Positions 17,055 through 26,371 are shown, counted from the stretch's first letter. The stretch is 64,000 bases of DNA from Pedobacter sp. L105 (GCF_009765875.1 NZ_LMUP01000006.1:248001-312000); one strand, 5' to 3'. Notes: generated by a model from the sequence alone, not told the origin. Numbers and translations: made by a program.

Positions 17055-20000
17055 CCTTTGGTTTCTGTTCTTTTTTTACTTTATTCTTTTTTCTGTGAAG
17101 GATTTCCCTGAATTTATTATAGTCTACCACAAGGGCAAAGCCAAGGCCTGTTTCAATTACTTGTCCCTCGATTACTTCATCAGTTTGGTTACGTCGGTAA
17201 GCACGCAGGCGGTACCTTCCATCAGCAGAGAGGGCATATTGTATATTTACGTCGCCTGCAATATTAGTAGAGCTCTGTCCTGCAGGCTGCGGGCCTTCCA
17301 AACCAAATGAGCTACCAACGGTAACCGTAAGCCTGTCATTCAATAGTTTTTTGGATAAGCCGACCTCCAAATCTGTTTTTTGCTGTAGTGAACCAGTTGA
17401 ATAATCTTCTGAACTGTTCACGCCGAAATTGATATCCACACCCTTGATGAGATCTGATGCAAGATTGTTTAATTGTTCTGTTAACAAATTACTCACACTT
17501 GATCTCGCCAGGGTAGAGGCGCCACCACCACCACCTACTAAACTTTGGAATGGATTATCAGCGATAAATCTATTCAGGGCCAGTAAAGCAAAAACCTGTT
17601 TGTTTAGTTCCGCTTCGTCCCGGTTCACGTTCAGTACCTTGGTGTAAACCGTTCCGCTTAAAGCATCGCGATCTGCTTCCGGAAGATCCAGACGGAAAGA
17701 TATTGTTGGCTTTAATAATTCGCCTTTCATCATCAGGTAAACCTGGAACGGCAGTTTAGTCTTGGCTTCAATATTATCCGCTTCGTTTAACAAATCGATC
17801 GGCGCAGCTTTAACTTCATATAAAGCAGTTAAATCTACATTGGCAGACATCGGATCTCCTGTCCATACGATAGTACTTCCATTCACCAGTTTGAAAGTCT
17901 TTTTACCTATAGCACTGATAGTTAAATTATAGGAACCATCAGATATTTGATAACGGCCTGTTAAACTTGTTCTTCCGCTTGGGTCCATGGTAGCCGTCAG
18001 GTCTGCATAACCTCTAACCTTCAGCGCATCGCCATTGGCAGGGTCAACAATCACGTTCATCTCAGCGGCAGAATCGATCTCCACTTTAGCCGTCAGGTTA
18101 ATTCCTTTGATCGGAGATTTTTTTACGACATCTTGCTTAAGTGCTTTTTGTCCATTATAAGGCGCTGCGTCGGCATCAATAAACTCCACAATACCTTTTT
18201 GGTTAATTACTGTTGGGTCATCAGCCGGCAGGGCAAAGAAGAATTTAGTTCCTTTCTCCACCTTGACGTTCATGGTTACGTTAGGCTGGTTCATGTCACC
18301 TCTAACCTTGATATTACTACTTAGGAATACTGTTCCATAGATCATATCGTTATCGGCAGCGGTAGAATGAATAGCACGGAAATTATCTGTCTTGATATCC
18401 ATATTAAATTTGAAATTCTGGAAATCAGTGGTCAGGATTCCCCCATTAATGGTGGCCTGTTTATTTAAAGAATCGATGACGGTGAAATTGTTAAAATTGA
18501 TACCCTGATCGGTAAAGCTGATCGTTTCATTTGGCATTCTGAAATAAGATCCCACATAGGTTGCTGTAAATGCTGCCTGGTTAAATTTAACATCTCCCAG
18601 AACTTTCGGTGCACTGGTTGATCCTTTAATGGTCATCTGTGCGGTAATAGTGCCTGATCCATTTTTTATCTGTCCCATGGAAACACTCTCCAATGATTTT
18701 AAATCAATCTTATCTATGTTTAAATTGAAATCCAGCGCGTTTTCCGTATTGGTATAATAGAATCCGTCCAAACGTACTTCATGTACACCTGTTAAGGCTA
18801 TATTGGTTTCAAAAGCATTTGGTGTATTGTTATTTACTGCAATGCGAAGTGTGCCCAGCTGATCTTTCTGATAACGCAGTTTTTCAACGGTCAGGTTAGC
18901 CGTAAATTTAGGGCTGGCCGTAAGATCTTTTACATCTACTGTACCATTGATCAGCCCACCTGCCATAGCTGAATCCTGCTCTGCAAATTTGGCCAATGTT
19001 TCTATTCTGAAATCTTTAAATTCTACTTTTATTGGAGAATTAGGGGTTGCATTCACGCTATTCACACTCAATAACTGTGTTCCCTGGCTCAGGTTAAACT
19101 GATTGGCCAGTATACCCGAAGCCCCAAACTGGATATAGTTTTGCGGGGAAACAGCCCATCGCTGATAATCCAGTAATATCCTGGTAGGGTCGAAGCTAAA
19201 CCTATAGTCTTTGTTGATAGATTGAAAGGAACCTCCTAATACATATCTGTCATTTAGCTTACTATCTCTTAAAATAATATCTATTCCTAATTTATTGTTA
19301 GCTACAATCCCACTTACTTCAGGGCTGAATAAACTTAAGGAAGGACTGCCAACGTGTTTAACCAATAACTTATAGAATAGCCGCTTATCAGCATTGTTAA
19401 CCGTTAATCTGGTGCTATCTACCCGGTAATCGCCATATACAATCTGCGGAAACCAGGCATTCATCACCAGGCTATCTTTTTTTGTATCAATCAGGCCGCT
19501 CATTTGTGAAGGAGCGAAAGTGGTTAACTGAGGCACGATATTCTGAATGAACTTAGGATTATAAATATTTAAAGAGAACCTGAAACGCTGATCGGGAACG
19601 GTGGTTACCTGTCCGAAAGCGTAATACTTGTTGATCTGATTGATGATGGCTCCACTGATATTGGTGAGCTGGTATTTACCATCAATACGGGCACTCATCA
19701 ATTCTGATTTGAGGGTAAGCAGGTTATGATCTGCCGTGGCTTCAGAATGAACATCAATGGTGTCTAAGTTAAACTTCTGACCTTCTTTTACTACCTGCAG
19801 GCTCCTGATGCTTACGTCTCCGTTCAGGTAATTGGGGTCGGCAGTTTTAATATCTGCTTTTACCAGCCCCGCTACTTTAAATCCTGTCGTGCTAAAGTTT
19901 AATTTCTGAAGATCCACCTGTTTCAGATTAAGATCTGCTTTGACTGCAGGATACTTTCCGGCCATGTTTACAAAAGCAGTTAAGCTGAAGTTCAGGTTAC

Positions 20001-22026
20001 TATCGACCATTTCACTCTTGATATTCAGTTTCTTTTGGGAATATGTTCCGCTTAGCAATAAGTTTTTGTAAGTATATTTATTATAAGAAGCACTTATTAG
20101 TTGTCCGTTTAATTTGGCAGCAGCAGTTTTTGCATCCAATCCGGTACCTGTTACATTCGCTTTAACGGTGATCCTGCCCAGCGTTTTCTGCATCTTTAAT
20201 AAGCGGCCAACGTTAAAGTTATTGAGGCTGAGGTTTGCGGTATAACTTTCTTTGCCCTTAGGTCCCTTCATAGTGGCCATTAGTTTTGCAGATCCCATAT
20301 CGGTGTTGATATTAAAACCTGTGTTAAAATTGGTCATGGAGCCTTTGAATTTTCCGTTGGCAACAATCTTATTAGGTAGTTCGATATTGGTTGGTAAAGT
20401 CTTTTTAGGAATAACTACGAGTAAATCGCTTTTTGTCAAAGAGAACTGTTTGATATTCAGGTCGAGGAAGGTTTTATTCACGTCAGGTAAACCTTTCACT
20501 GTTCCGGTGACATCAATATGGGTACTTTTTAAGCCATTAATCTGTAACTGGGGGATGGAAAGATTATTCATATAACCATTAACTTTTGCGGTTACCCTGA
20601 TCTTTTCGTTCCTGTAGTTAGCGGGGATAGCATCACTGAAATAAGTTCCGTCTTTCAAACCCAGTGTAGAGTTTTTGACTTGCAGGGCAAGCTTTACTCT
20701 TTCAGGATGTTTGGTCAGATCATCCATGGAAGTGAAATTCAGTTCCGTGTTGTTCTCTATTTTGGTATTGGGCGTTTTAAAGATAAAATTGCTGAGTTTA
20801 ATCTGTTTGTCATTATAGACCACATCTCCCTGCAATTTGGATAACTCAAATCCGCTTTTTTCTTTTAGCGTGCCGCTTTTGACATTTACCTTAATACCGG
20901 CGGCACTATAAGAAAGATTTTCAGCACCTAAACCAAGACTTTTGATTTTAAGGTGGTTAAAGTCCATTCCTTTGGCTGTAGGTTTTACCGCAAGATTATC
21001 AAATTGTATCGTGTTATCAGCCAGGTTTAACTGGTTAACCAATACCGCCATTGCAGACGCTTTGGCCAGGACGGTATCTGTTGTTTTTGACGTTTTAACT
21101 TGTGCCGCAGGTTTAAAAGCAAACAAAATATTTGATTTATTCAGTGTGGCTTCATCCAGTTTATAATTGCTTTTATTGAGGTCGGCAAATAATTTGGTCA
21201 GCGTTAATTCATTCAAGTTCAGATCTGCATGTGTGTCTGCGATCATATCGTCGTAATTGAGCTTCACATTGTTGAAAGCAATATCCTGCACCTCTACAGT
21301 AGGAAGTGCCCCTGTTACTGTTTTGGTAGAGTCAATGCTTTTTTGTACCTGTGCAACCAATTGATTAAGCGGCTTCTGTTGTAAATATTTTAAGGTGGTG
21401 TTTTTTAAGGACAGATTTTTAATCACATAATGCTGGTGGTCCATATCAAAATCTTTGATATTGGTTTCAAATTCTCCTAACCTTATACTTACATCATTGC
21501 CGGCTACATCATCACGGTAAACGATACCGATATCCTTTAGGCTGACCTTATTGATAGAGAACTTCATGGTAGATGTAGTGTCTTTATCTACTTCTGTATC
21601 AGGCTTTTTTTGTTCAGACATAAAAGCATCCAGAAGGAAGGAGAAGTTAAAAGTGGTATCCGGATTGATCCGGGTTACATTAGCCCTGATCTTATCCATT
21701 TCAATATTATTGATCTCCACTTTTTTGTGGATCAGTTTGAGAAGGCTGATGTCAACGGCTAGTTTTTCAGCGTATAATAAAGTGTCTCCTTTTTTATCAG
21801 CCATGTAAAACTTATTCAGTACCACATCTTTAGGTAAGGCAATTTTTATGCTTTCCAGACTAACTTCTGTGTGGGTTTTATTTTTCAGGTAGTTGATTGC
21901 TTTGTCTTTAACAGAGTTCTGAACAGAAGGTATGTTTAAAGCGACAGCAATGAGCACAACCAGCATGATCACGCTGGCGATTACCCATAAAACTACTTTT
22001 AAACTGATGCGTATGTATTTATTCAA
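17038..22026 (-). CDS. tamB: Translocation and assembly module protein TamB (AsmA-like)
   Basis: A 1662-residue envelope-spanning protein: one N-terminal membrane anchor (about 9-29), then a very long stretch of beta-strand-rich AsmA/TamB repeats, and the conserved C-terminal DUF490/TamB domain (about 1250-1640), which contacts the Omp85 partner. The family forms a hydrophobic groove that conducts phospholipids between membranes or supports barrel assembly. The C-terminal end is highly charged (Lys/Glu-rich, last 20 residues). It is first in the tamB-tamL-yihY unit, and its stop lies within the tamL start region. No promoter was recognised upstream. Confidence 0.9.
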   Translation of the reverse strand: MNKYIRISLKVVLWVIASVIMLVVLIAVALNIPSVQNSVKDKAINYLKNKTHTEVSLESIKIALPKDVVLNKFYMADKKGDTLLYAEKLAVDISLLKLIHKKVEINNIEMDKIRANVTRINPDTTFNFSFLLDAFMSEQKKPDTEVDKDTTSTMKFSINKVSLKDIGIVYRDDVAGNDVSIRLGEFETNIKDFDMDHQHYVIKNLSLKNTTLKYLQQKPLNQLVAQVQKSIDSTKTVTGALPTVEVQDIAFNNVKLNYDDMIADTHADLNLNELTLTKLFADLNKSNYKLDEATLNKSNILFAFKPAAQVKTSKTTDTVLAKASAMAVLVNQLNLADNTIQFDNLAVKPTAKGMDFNHLKIKSLGLGAENLSYSAAGIKVNVKSGTLKEKSGFELSKLQGDVVYNDKQIKLSNFIFKTPNTKIENNTELNFTSMDDLTKHPERVKLALQVKNSTLGLKDGTYFSDAIPANYRNEKIRVTAKVNGYMNNLSIPQLQINGLKSTHIDVTGTVKGLPDVNKTFLDLNIKQFSLTKSDLLVVIPKKTLPTNIELPNKIVANGKFKGSMTNFNTGFNINTDMGSAKLMATMKGPKGKESYTANLSLNNFNVGRLLKMQKTLGRITVKANVTGTGLDAKTAAAKLNGQLISASYNKYTYKNLLLSGTYSQKKLNIKSEMVDSNLNFSLTAFVNMAGKYPAVKADLNLKQVDLQKLNFSTTGFKVAGLVKADIKTADPNYLNGDVSIRSLQVVKEGQKFNLDTIDVHSEATADHNLLTLKSELMSARIDGKYQLTNISGAIINQINKYYAFGQVTTVPDQRFRFSLNIYNPKFIQNIVPQLTTFAPSQMSGLIDTKKDSLVMNAWFPQIVYGDYRVDSTRLTVNNADKRLFYKLLVKHVGSPSLSLFSPEVSGIVANNKLGIDIILRDSKLNDRYVLGGSFQSINKDYRFSFDPTRILLDYQRWAVSPQNYIQFGASGILANQFNLSQGTQLLSVNSVNATPNSPIKVEFKDFRIETLAKFAEQDSAMAGGLINGTVDVKDLTASPKFTANLTVEKLRYQKDQLGTLRIAVNNNTPNAFETNIALTGVHEVRLDGFYYTNTENALDFNLNIDKIDLKSLESVSMGQIKNGSGTITAQMTIKGSTSAPKVLGDVKFNQAAFTATYVGSYFRMPNETISFTDQGINFNNFTVIDSLNKQATINGGILTTDFQNFKFNMDIKTDNFRAIHSTAADNDMIYGTVFLSSNIKVRGDMNQPNVTMNVKVEKGTKFFFALPADDPTVINQKGIVEFIDADAAPYNGQKALKQDVVKKSPIKGINLTAKVEIDSAAEMNVIVDPANGDALKVRGYADLTATMDPSGRTSLTGRYQISDGSYNLTISAIGKKTFKLVNGSTIVWTGDPMSANVDLTALYEVKAAPIDLLNEADNIEAKTKLPFQVYLMMKGELLKPTISFRLDLPEADRDALSGTVYTKVLNVNRDEAELNKQVFALLALNRFIADNPFQSLVGGGGGASTLARSSVSNLLTEQLNNLASDLIKGVDINFGVNSSEDYSTGSLQQKTDLEVGLSKKLLNDRLTVTVGSSFGLEGPQPAGQSSTNIAGDVNIQYALSADGRYRLRAYRRNQTDEVIEGQVIETGLGFALVVDYNKFREILHRKKNKVKKEQKPKDEKTN

Positions 22027-22256
22027 TGGAGGATGATTTGAGAGATTTACATTATTTAGACAATCACCAAAACCATGCCATAGGTATTATCTGAGATACA
22101 TTACAATATACTTTATAGTTTGTTTAGAGAATTTAAAGTTTAAAATATTTTTGTGTGTGTGGTTATATTTTTTGCTTTTGAGGTTATTCTGATCAGATGA
22201 TTTACGCTGATGGTTTTTGATAGTTTCTTCCAGGATTAGTTTTGTTTTGCAAAGGG

Positions 22257-22289
22257 ATTGAGTAAGCATTGGGTAGGCATTGAGTAGGG
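22257..22289 (+). repeat. Three tandem 11-bp repeats
   Basis: ATTGAGTAAGC, ATTGGGTAGGC and ATTGAGTAGGG follow one another without spacing (22257-22267, 22268-22278, 22279-22289). The 11-bp period is close to one helical turn. The second unit also forms one arm of the structured element that follows. Confidence 0.85.
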
Positions 22290-22337
22290 GTTGCTATAGC
22301 CCCTGGTTATAGAAATGCCTTCCCAATACTATAGCAA
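22268..22337 (+). other. Pseudoknot-like structured intergenic element
   Basis: Four segments interlock. Arm A (22268-22281) is complementary to A' (22314-22327) at 13 of 14 positions. Between them a small hairpin pairs AGGGG (22286-22290) with CCCCT (22300-22304), leaving the nine-base loop TTGCTATAG (22291-22299). That loop is perfectly complementary to CTATAGCAA (22329-22337), just beyond A'. The order A, loop, A', loop-complement is the topology of a pseudoknot or loop-receptor fold. Function is unknown; it may be a structured RNA, a dispersed intergenic repeat or a protein-binding site. Confidence 0.6.
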
Positions 22338-22351
22338 GGCCGGTTCAGAAT

Positions 22352-22374
22352 TAGTTTAATCTGCTCTTAAACTA
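22352..22374. repeat. Short inverted repeat
   Basis: TAGTTTAA (22352-22359) and TTAAACTA (22367-22374) form a perfect 8-bp stem around a seven-base loop, 14 bases beyond the structured element. There is no T-tract, so it is not a typical terminator. Confidence 0.5.
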
Positions 22375-22525
22375 GCAGCAAACTCGAAGCGCATAGCTAT
22401 ACCAGTAAAATCGTTGAATCAGTAGTGAAAGTCGCCATTAGTCATGTAATAAATGATAATATTATAGTATATTTATATCCCTCAGTTGATAAATCGGCTG
22501 ATTGGCTTCCCTAATTAGCTATTAC

Positions 22526-23041
22526 ATGATAAATAAATTAAGTTTTTCCATTTCTTACGAAGCATATGATCATCTGCAGGAATTATCTGCTGAGGACCAG
22601 TCTTTATGTTTGAAGGCAGAAGAGGCGCTAAGTACTTCCTATTCTCCTTATTCTAATTTTAAGGTAGCGGCTGCCGTTCTTTTAAGTGATGGAAAAATTA
22701 TAACAGGCAGTAACCAGGAAAACATGGCTTACCCTTCCGGACTCTGTGCAGAGCGCGTTGCCTTATTTACTGTTGGCGCCACACATCCTGATGCAATTAT
22801 AGCAAGTATAGTGATCACCGCACATACTCCTAATTTTAAAATTGAACAGCCCATTACCTGCTGCGGTGCCTGTTTGCAGGTGATGTCAGAATTTGAGCGT
22901 AAGCAAAATAAAGAGCTGACGGTTATATTTTATTGTCTTGACGGTCAGATCTTAAAAATAAAAGGAATGCGCAATTTGTTGCCTTTTGGTTTTGTAGAAG
23001 ACAGGCTACTGGCTGATCCGGTACGTTTAAAACAATTATAG
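22526..23041 (+). CDS. cdd: Cytidine deaminase
   Basis: A 171-residue zinc enzyme of pyrimidine salvage that deaminates cytidine and deoxycytidine to uridine and deoxyuridine. Visible are the substrate region SPYSNFKVAAAV, the zinc/catalytic CAERVA motif and the second zinc pair CCGAC. The reading frame extends to a TTG at 22502, but ATG 22526 gives a normal N-terminus. Slightly longer than typical tetrameric Cdd (about 130), with extra residues at both ends, as common in this phylum. It precedes parC by 82 bases, with a hairpin and promoter-like box between, so it is probably its own transcript. Confidence 0.9.
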   Translation: MINKLSFSISYEAYDHLQELSAEDQSLCLKAEEALSTSYSPYSNFKVAAAVLLSDGKIITGSNQENMAYPSGLCAERVALFTVGATHPDAIIASIVITAHTPNFKIEQPITCCGACLQVMSEFERKQNKELTVIFYCLDGQILKIKGMRNLLPFGFVEDRLLADPVRLKQL

Positions 23042-23075
23042 GGAATTTCTAAAATTGTTAGCAATTTGTATTCCC
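23041..23075 (+). terminator. Nested hairpin after cdd
   Basis: GGGAAT (23041-23046) pairs with ATTCCC (23070-23075) and, inside, AAATTG (23052-23057) pairs with CAATTT (23062-23067) around TTAG. It begins at the last base of the cdd stop codon. Without a T-tract it is a weak terminator or mRNA 3'-end stabiliser. Confidence 0.35.
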
Positions 23076-23094
23076 GAAATATAAGCGGATGCAT

Positions 23095-23102
23095 TATCTT
23101 TA
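23095..23102 (+). promoter_or_regulatory. Candidate -7 box for parC
   Basis: TATCTTTA matches TAnnTTTG at all but the last base and ends 21 bases before the parC ATG. A TTTG occurs upstream, but at 26 bases, slightly beyond the usual 17-23 spacing. Confidence 0.35.
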
Positions 23103-23123
23103 CGGCACCCAATCCCTTTTTTA

Positions 23124-26100
23124 ATGAGCGACGAATTAGATAATAATATAAACGAAGAGACAAAACATACCGTAATCCCTATCAACGGACTTTACGAAAA
23201 CTGGTTCCTCGATTATGCTTCTTATGTAATTTTAGACCGGGCGGTGCCCCATATTAATGATGGTTTAAAACCTGTACAGCGGAGGATCATGCATTCGCTG
23301 AAGGAAATGGACGACGGACGTTTTAATAAAGCGGCCAACGTTATTGGAAATACCATGAAGTACCACCCCCATGGTGATGCTTCGATTGGGGATGCAATGG
23401 TACAGATTGGGCAGAAAGACCTGCTGATTGATTGCCAGGGAAACTGGGGAGATCCGGTAACCGGCGATAGTGCTGCTGCACCCCGTTATATAGAAGCCCG
23501 CTTATCTAAATTTGCAAATGAAGTAGTGTTCAACTCGGATACTACCATCTGGCAGTTAAGTTATGATGGACGTAACAACGAACCACTTACTTTACCTGTT
23601 AAATTCCCTTTGCTGCTGGCACAGGGTGCAGAAGGTATTGCAGTAGGTTTGGCCACTAAAGTAATGCCGCATAATTTTATCGAACTGCTTGATGCTTCGA
23701 TAGATATTTTACAGGGTGGCAGGCCGAATATCCTTCCCGATTTTTTTACCGGTGGAATGGCAGATTTCTCTGCTTATAATGAAGGTATGCGCGGCGGAAA
23801 AGTTCGTGTGCGTGCAAAGATCACAGAGAAGGACAAGAAAACCCTGGTGATTACCGAAATCCCTTACAGCACGACTACAGGATCGGTGATCGACAGTATT
23901 CTTTCGGCAAATGATAAAGGAAAGATCAAGATCAAAAAGATCGAAGACAATACTGCGGCTAACGTAGAGATTGTGATCCAGCTTGCACCTGGGATTTCAC
24001 CTGATGTAACGATAGATGCCTTATATGCTTTTACATCCTGCGAAGTTTCTATTTCTCCCAATACCTGTATTATTAAAGATGATAAACCACAGTTTTTAAG
24101 TGTAAATGCTATTCTTACCGAGAATACGCAAAATACCAAAGATCTGCTGAAACAGGAATTGGAGATTAAACTGCATGAACTTCAGGAGAAGATCTTTTTT
24201 AGTTCTTTACTGAAGATCTTTATACAGGAAGGAATGTATAAGAATGCCGACTACGAAAATTCAAATAATTTTGATATGGTAGTAGGTGTATTGAATAAAT
24301 TATTTGCCCCTTTCAGGGAACAATTATACCGGGATATTTTACCTGAAGATTTCAAAAAGCTGATCGATAAACCAATGAGCAGCATCACCCGCTTTGACGT
24401 TAAAAAAGCGGACGATCAGATGAAAGCATTGTCGGATGAAATCAAAGTGGTGAAAAATCACTTAAAACACTTGACAGATTATGCAATTGCCTGGTATCAG
24501 CGGTTAAAAGATAAATATGGCAAAGGCAGGGAACGTAAAACAGAGATCCGCCTGTTCGATAGGGTGGAGGCTTCTAAAGTTGCACTGGCCAATGTTAAGT
24601 TGTACCTGAACCGTGAAGATGGTTTTATCGGTACAGGATTAAAAAAAGATGAGTTTGTTGCCGACTGTTCTGATCTGGACGAGATTATCGTTTTCAGGGA
24701 AGATGGTAAGTGTATCATCACTAAGGTCGCTGATAAAACCTTTGTAGGTAAGGGAATCATTTACGCACACGTATTCAAAAAGAATGATGAGCGTACAATT
24801 TATAATCTGATCTATAAAGATGGCGCAAGCGGCGTTTCTTATATCAAACGTTTTGCTGTAATGGGCGTTACGCGAGATAAGGAATATGACCTGACCAAAG
24901 GCAGTAAAGGTTCTAAAATATTGTATTTCACGCCAAATCCTAATGGAGAAGCTGAAATCATTACGATCATGTTAAAGCCCCATACCAAACTGAAGAAATT
25001 GCAGTTTGATGTAGACTTTGCTGATATCGCTATTAAAGGCCGTGCTTCGCAAGGAAATATCGTTTCCAAATACCCGGTGAAAAAGATTCTGCTGAAAAGC
25101 AAAGGGATATCTACTTTATCAGGATTGAAAATCTGGTATGACGATTTGCTGAGACGCCTGAATGTTGATGGCAGGGGCAAGTACTTGGGTGAGTTTGATG
25201 GAGACGATAAGATCCTGCAGGTACATAAAGATGGCTGGTACGAGCTGAGTTCTTTTGAATTGAGCAATCACTTTGATGCTGATCTGCTGCTGATACAGAA
25301 GTTTGATCCGGAGAAACCTTTTGCTGTAGTTCAGTTTGAAGGAAAAGCCAAGAATTATTTTGTGAAGCGGTTTGTTTTTGAACCTATTGCGGTAGGTAAA
25401 AAACAAAGCCTGATCAGTGAGGAAACAGGTTCTAAATTTCTTTATCTAACCAGTAACCCGGCAGCCACTTTAACCGTAGATATTTTAAAAGGTAAAACAC
25501 AGATCCCGGAAACAATAGCAATTTTATTGGCTGAGTTTATAGATCTGAAAGGTATCAAAGCAAATGGTAACAGGTTGAGTCAGCATGACGTGAAACAGGT
25601 TACAATTAGCAACCATGAAGAGATTGAATCCGGGCCAGAGGAGCCTTCAAAAGAGGATGAAATTGTCCAGGATGATGAGGCTGTAGAAAATATCGACGGT
25701 GAAGTAACCAGTGAGGCTGAACTGGCCGACGAAGAAGAAAGTGATGTGTTTGAGCCAGAAGTTTCCAGTAAGGATGATTCATTAACTTCATTTGATGAAG
25801 AGGGAGAAGAAGAGTCCTTTCAGGAAGAATCTGATGTTTCAGCAGATCAACCTGAACCTTTAGAAGAGGAACTTGAAGTAGTGGAAGAGGAAGTAATACC
25901 TGGTAACCCTGTTGAAGAGCCTGCAGCAGATGATTTGCCTGCTGAAGTTCCGGAGGAAGAAGTAACGCCTGCTAAAAAAGAAAAGGATGTTATCGGTGGA
26001 AAAACTGTTGACAAAGCTGAAAAGCCTGCTAAGCAAAAGAAGGCTGATGATGCAAAAAGCAAGGTAACAAAAGAGACGAAAACTAGTCAGGATATTAAGC

Positions 26101-26162
26101 TGGAAATCACTAATCCTGATGATGTGGACATAGATGACAAAGGACAGCTCGGATTGTTTTAA
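23124..26162 (+). CDS. parC: DNA topoisomerase IV subunit A, with long acidic tail
   Basis: A 1012-residue breakage-reunion subunit. The N-terminal catalytic core includes GLKPVQRRIMHSL, KYHPHGDASI and AAPRYIEARLS (active-site Tyr); a C-terminal DNA-wrapping beta-pinwheel fills about 500-820. About 180 extra residues follow (from about 829): first Glu/Asp-rich and repetitive, then Lys-rich, then a short conserved-looking end. The last five residues are QLGLF, one change from the sliding-clamp-binding consensus QL[SD]LF. E. coli ParC is about 750 residues, so the tail is an addition. Partner is parE at 11831. Identification as ParC rather than GyrA rests on the ParE pairing and the absence of clear GyrA boxes. 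Confidence 0.9.
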   Translation: MSDELDNNINEETKHTVIPINGLYENWFLDYASYVILDRAVPHINDGLKPVQRRIMHSLKEMDDGRFNKAANVIGNTMKYHPHGDASIGDAMVQIGQKDLLIDCQGNWGDPVTGDSAAAPRYIEARLSKFANEVVFNSDTTIWQLSYDGRNNEPLTLPVKFPLLLAQGAEGIAVGLATKVMPHNFIELLDASIDILQGGRPNILPDFFTGGMADFSAYNEGMRGGKVRVRAKITEKDKKTLVITEIPYSTTTGSVIDSILSANDKGKIKIKKIEDNTAANVEIVIQLAPGISPDVTIDALYAFTSCEVSISPNTCIIKDDKPQFLSVNAILTENTQNTKDLLKQELEIKLHELQEKIFFSSLLKIFIQEGMYKNADYENSNNFDMVVGVLNKLFAPFREQLYRDILPEDFKKLIDKPMSSITRFDVKKADDQMKALSDEIKVVKNHLKHLTDYAIAWYQRLKDKYGKGRERKTEIRLFDRVEASKVALANVKLYLNREDGFIGTGLKKDEFVADCSDLDEIIVFREDGKCIITKVADKTFVGKGIIYAHVFKKNDERTIYNLIYKDGASGVSYIKRFAVMGVTRDKEYDLTKGSKGSKILYFTPNPNGEAEIITIMLKPHTKLKKLQFDVDFADIAIKGRASQGNIVSKYPVKKILLKSKGISTLSGLKIWYDDLLRRLNVDGRGKYLGEFDGDDKILQVHKDGWYELSSFELSNHFDADLLLIQKFDPEKPFAVVQFEGKAKNYFVKRFVFEPIAVGKKQSLISEETGSKFLYLTSNPAATLTVDILKGKTQIPETIAILLAEFIDLKGIKANGNRLSQHDVKQVTISNHEEIESGPEEPSKEDEIVQDDEAVENIDGEVTSEAELADEEESDVFEPEVSSKDDSLTSFDEEGEEESFQEESDVSADQPEPLEEELEVVEEEVIPGNPVEEPAADDLPAEVPEEEVTPAKKEKDVIGGKTVDKAEKPAKQKKADDAKSKVTKETKTSQDIKLEITNPDDVDIDDKGQLGLF

Positions 26163-26244
26163 TTATTTTTAATTATTTTTTGGAATAGTATGAATAGTAT
26201 ATAAAAAGCTATATATTAGATCTCCTAACCAAATATAAATCATC

Positions 26245-26328
26245 ATGATCGCAATCGTATTAGCTTCAGTTGCCCTGACAATTTTACTAACCCGTTATCA
26301 ACATAGTAACATTAATAAGGACCATTAA
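26245..26328 (+). CDS. Putative 27-residue membrane peptide
   Basis: A short ORF starting at ATG 26245 encodes MIAIVLASVALTILL, then TRYQHSNINKDH: one hydrophobic helix of about 15 residues followed by a basic, polar tail. It has its own strong terminator seven bases after the stop and lies 82 bases past parC. The composition and terminator support a real gene, but no homologue was recognised and no Shine-Dalgarno is seen. Single-helix peptides of this kind include toxins of type I systems and regulators of membrane complexes; neither can be claimed here. Confidence 0.5.
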   Translation: MIAIVLASVALTILLTRYQHSNINKDH

Positions 26329-26334
26329 AATTTT

Positions 26335-26364
26335 AACCTCTGTCTTTAAGATGGGGGTTTTTTT
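26335..26364 (+). terminator. Terminator after the small membrane ORF
   Basis: An 11-bp stem (26335-26345 with 26349-26359, four G-T pairs) closes a TTA loop and is followed by five more T residues, making a run of seven (26358-26364). It separates the + strand transcript from hupE-like, which converges from the right. Confidence 0.7.
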
Positions 26365-26371
26365 ATGTGTT

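Larger units (their letters stand above)
22027..22525. other. Intergenic region between divergent tamB and cdd
   Basis: About 500 bases with no credible gene. The minus frame at 22087-22269 (60 codons) is AT-rich, unlike any known protein, and is probably chance. The region holds an 11-bp tandem repeat, a pseudoknot-like inverted repeat set and a separate hairpin, listed individually. TATATTTA near 22468 is a weak -7 candidate for cdd. CATGTAATA (22443-22451) recurs inverted at 22520-22528, covering the cdd start. Confidence 0.6.

Noticed and set aside
22087..22269. 60-codon minus-strand ORF beside the structured element
   Set aside because: AT-rich composition, no recognisable domain, and it runs into the repeat element; likely chance.
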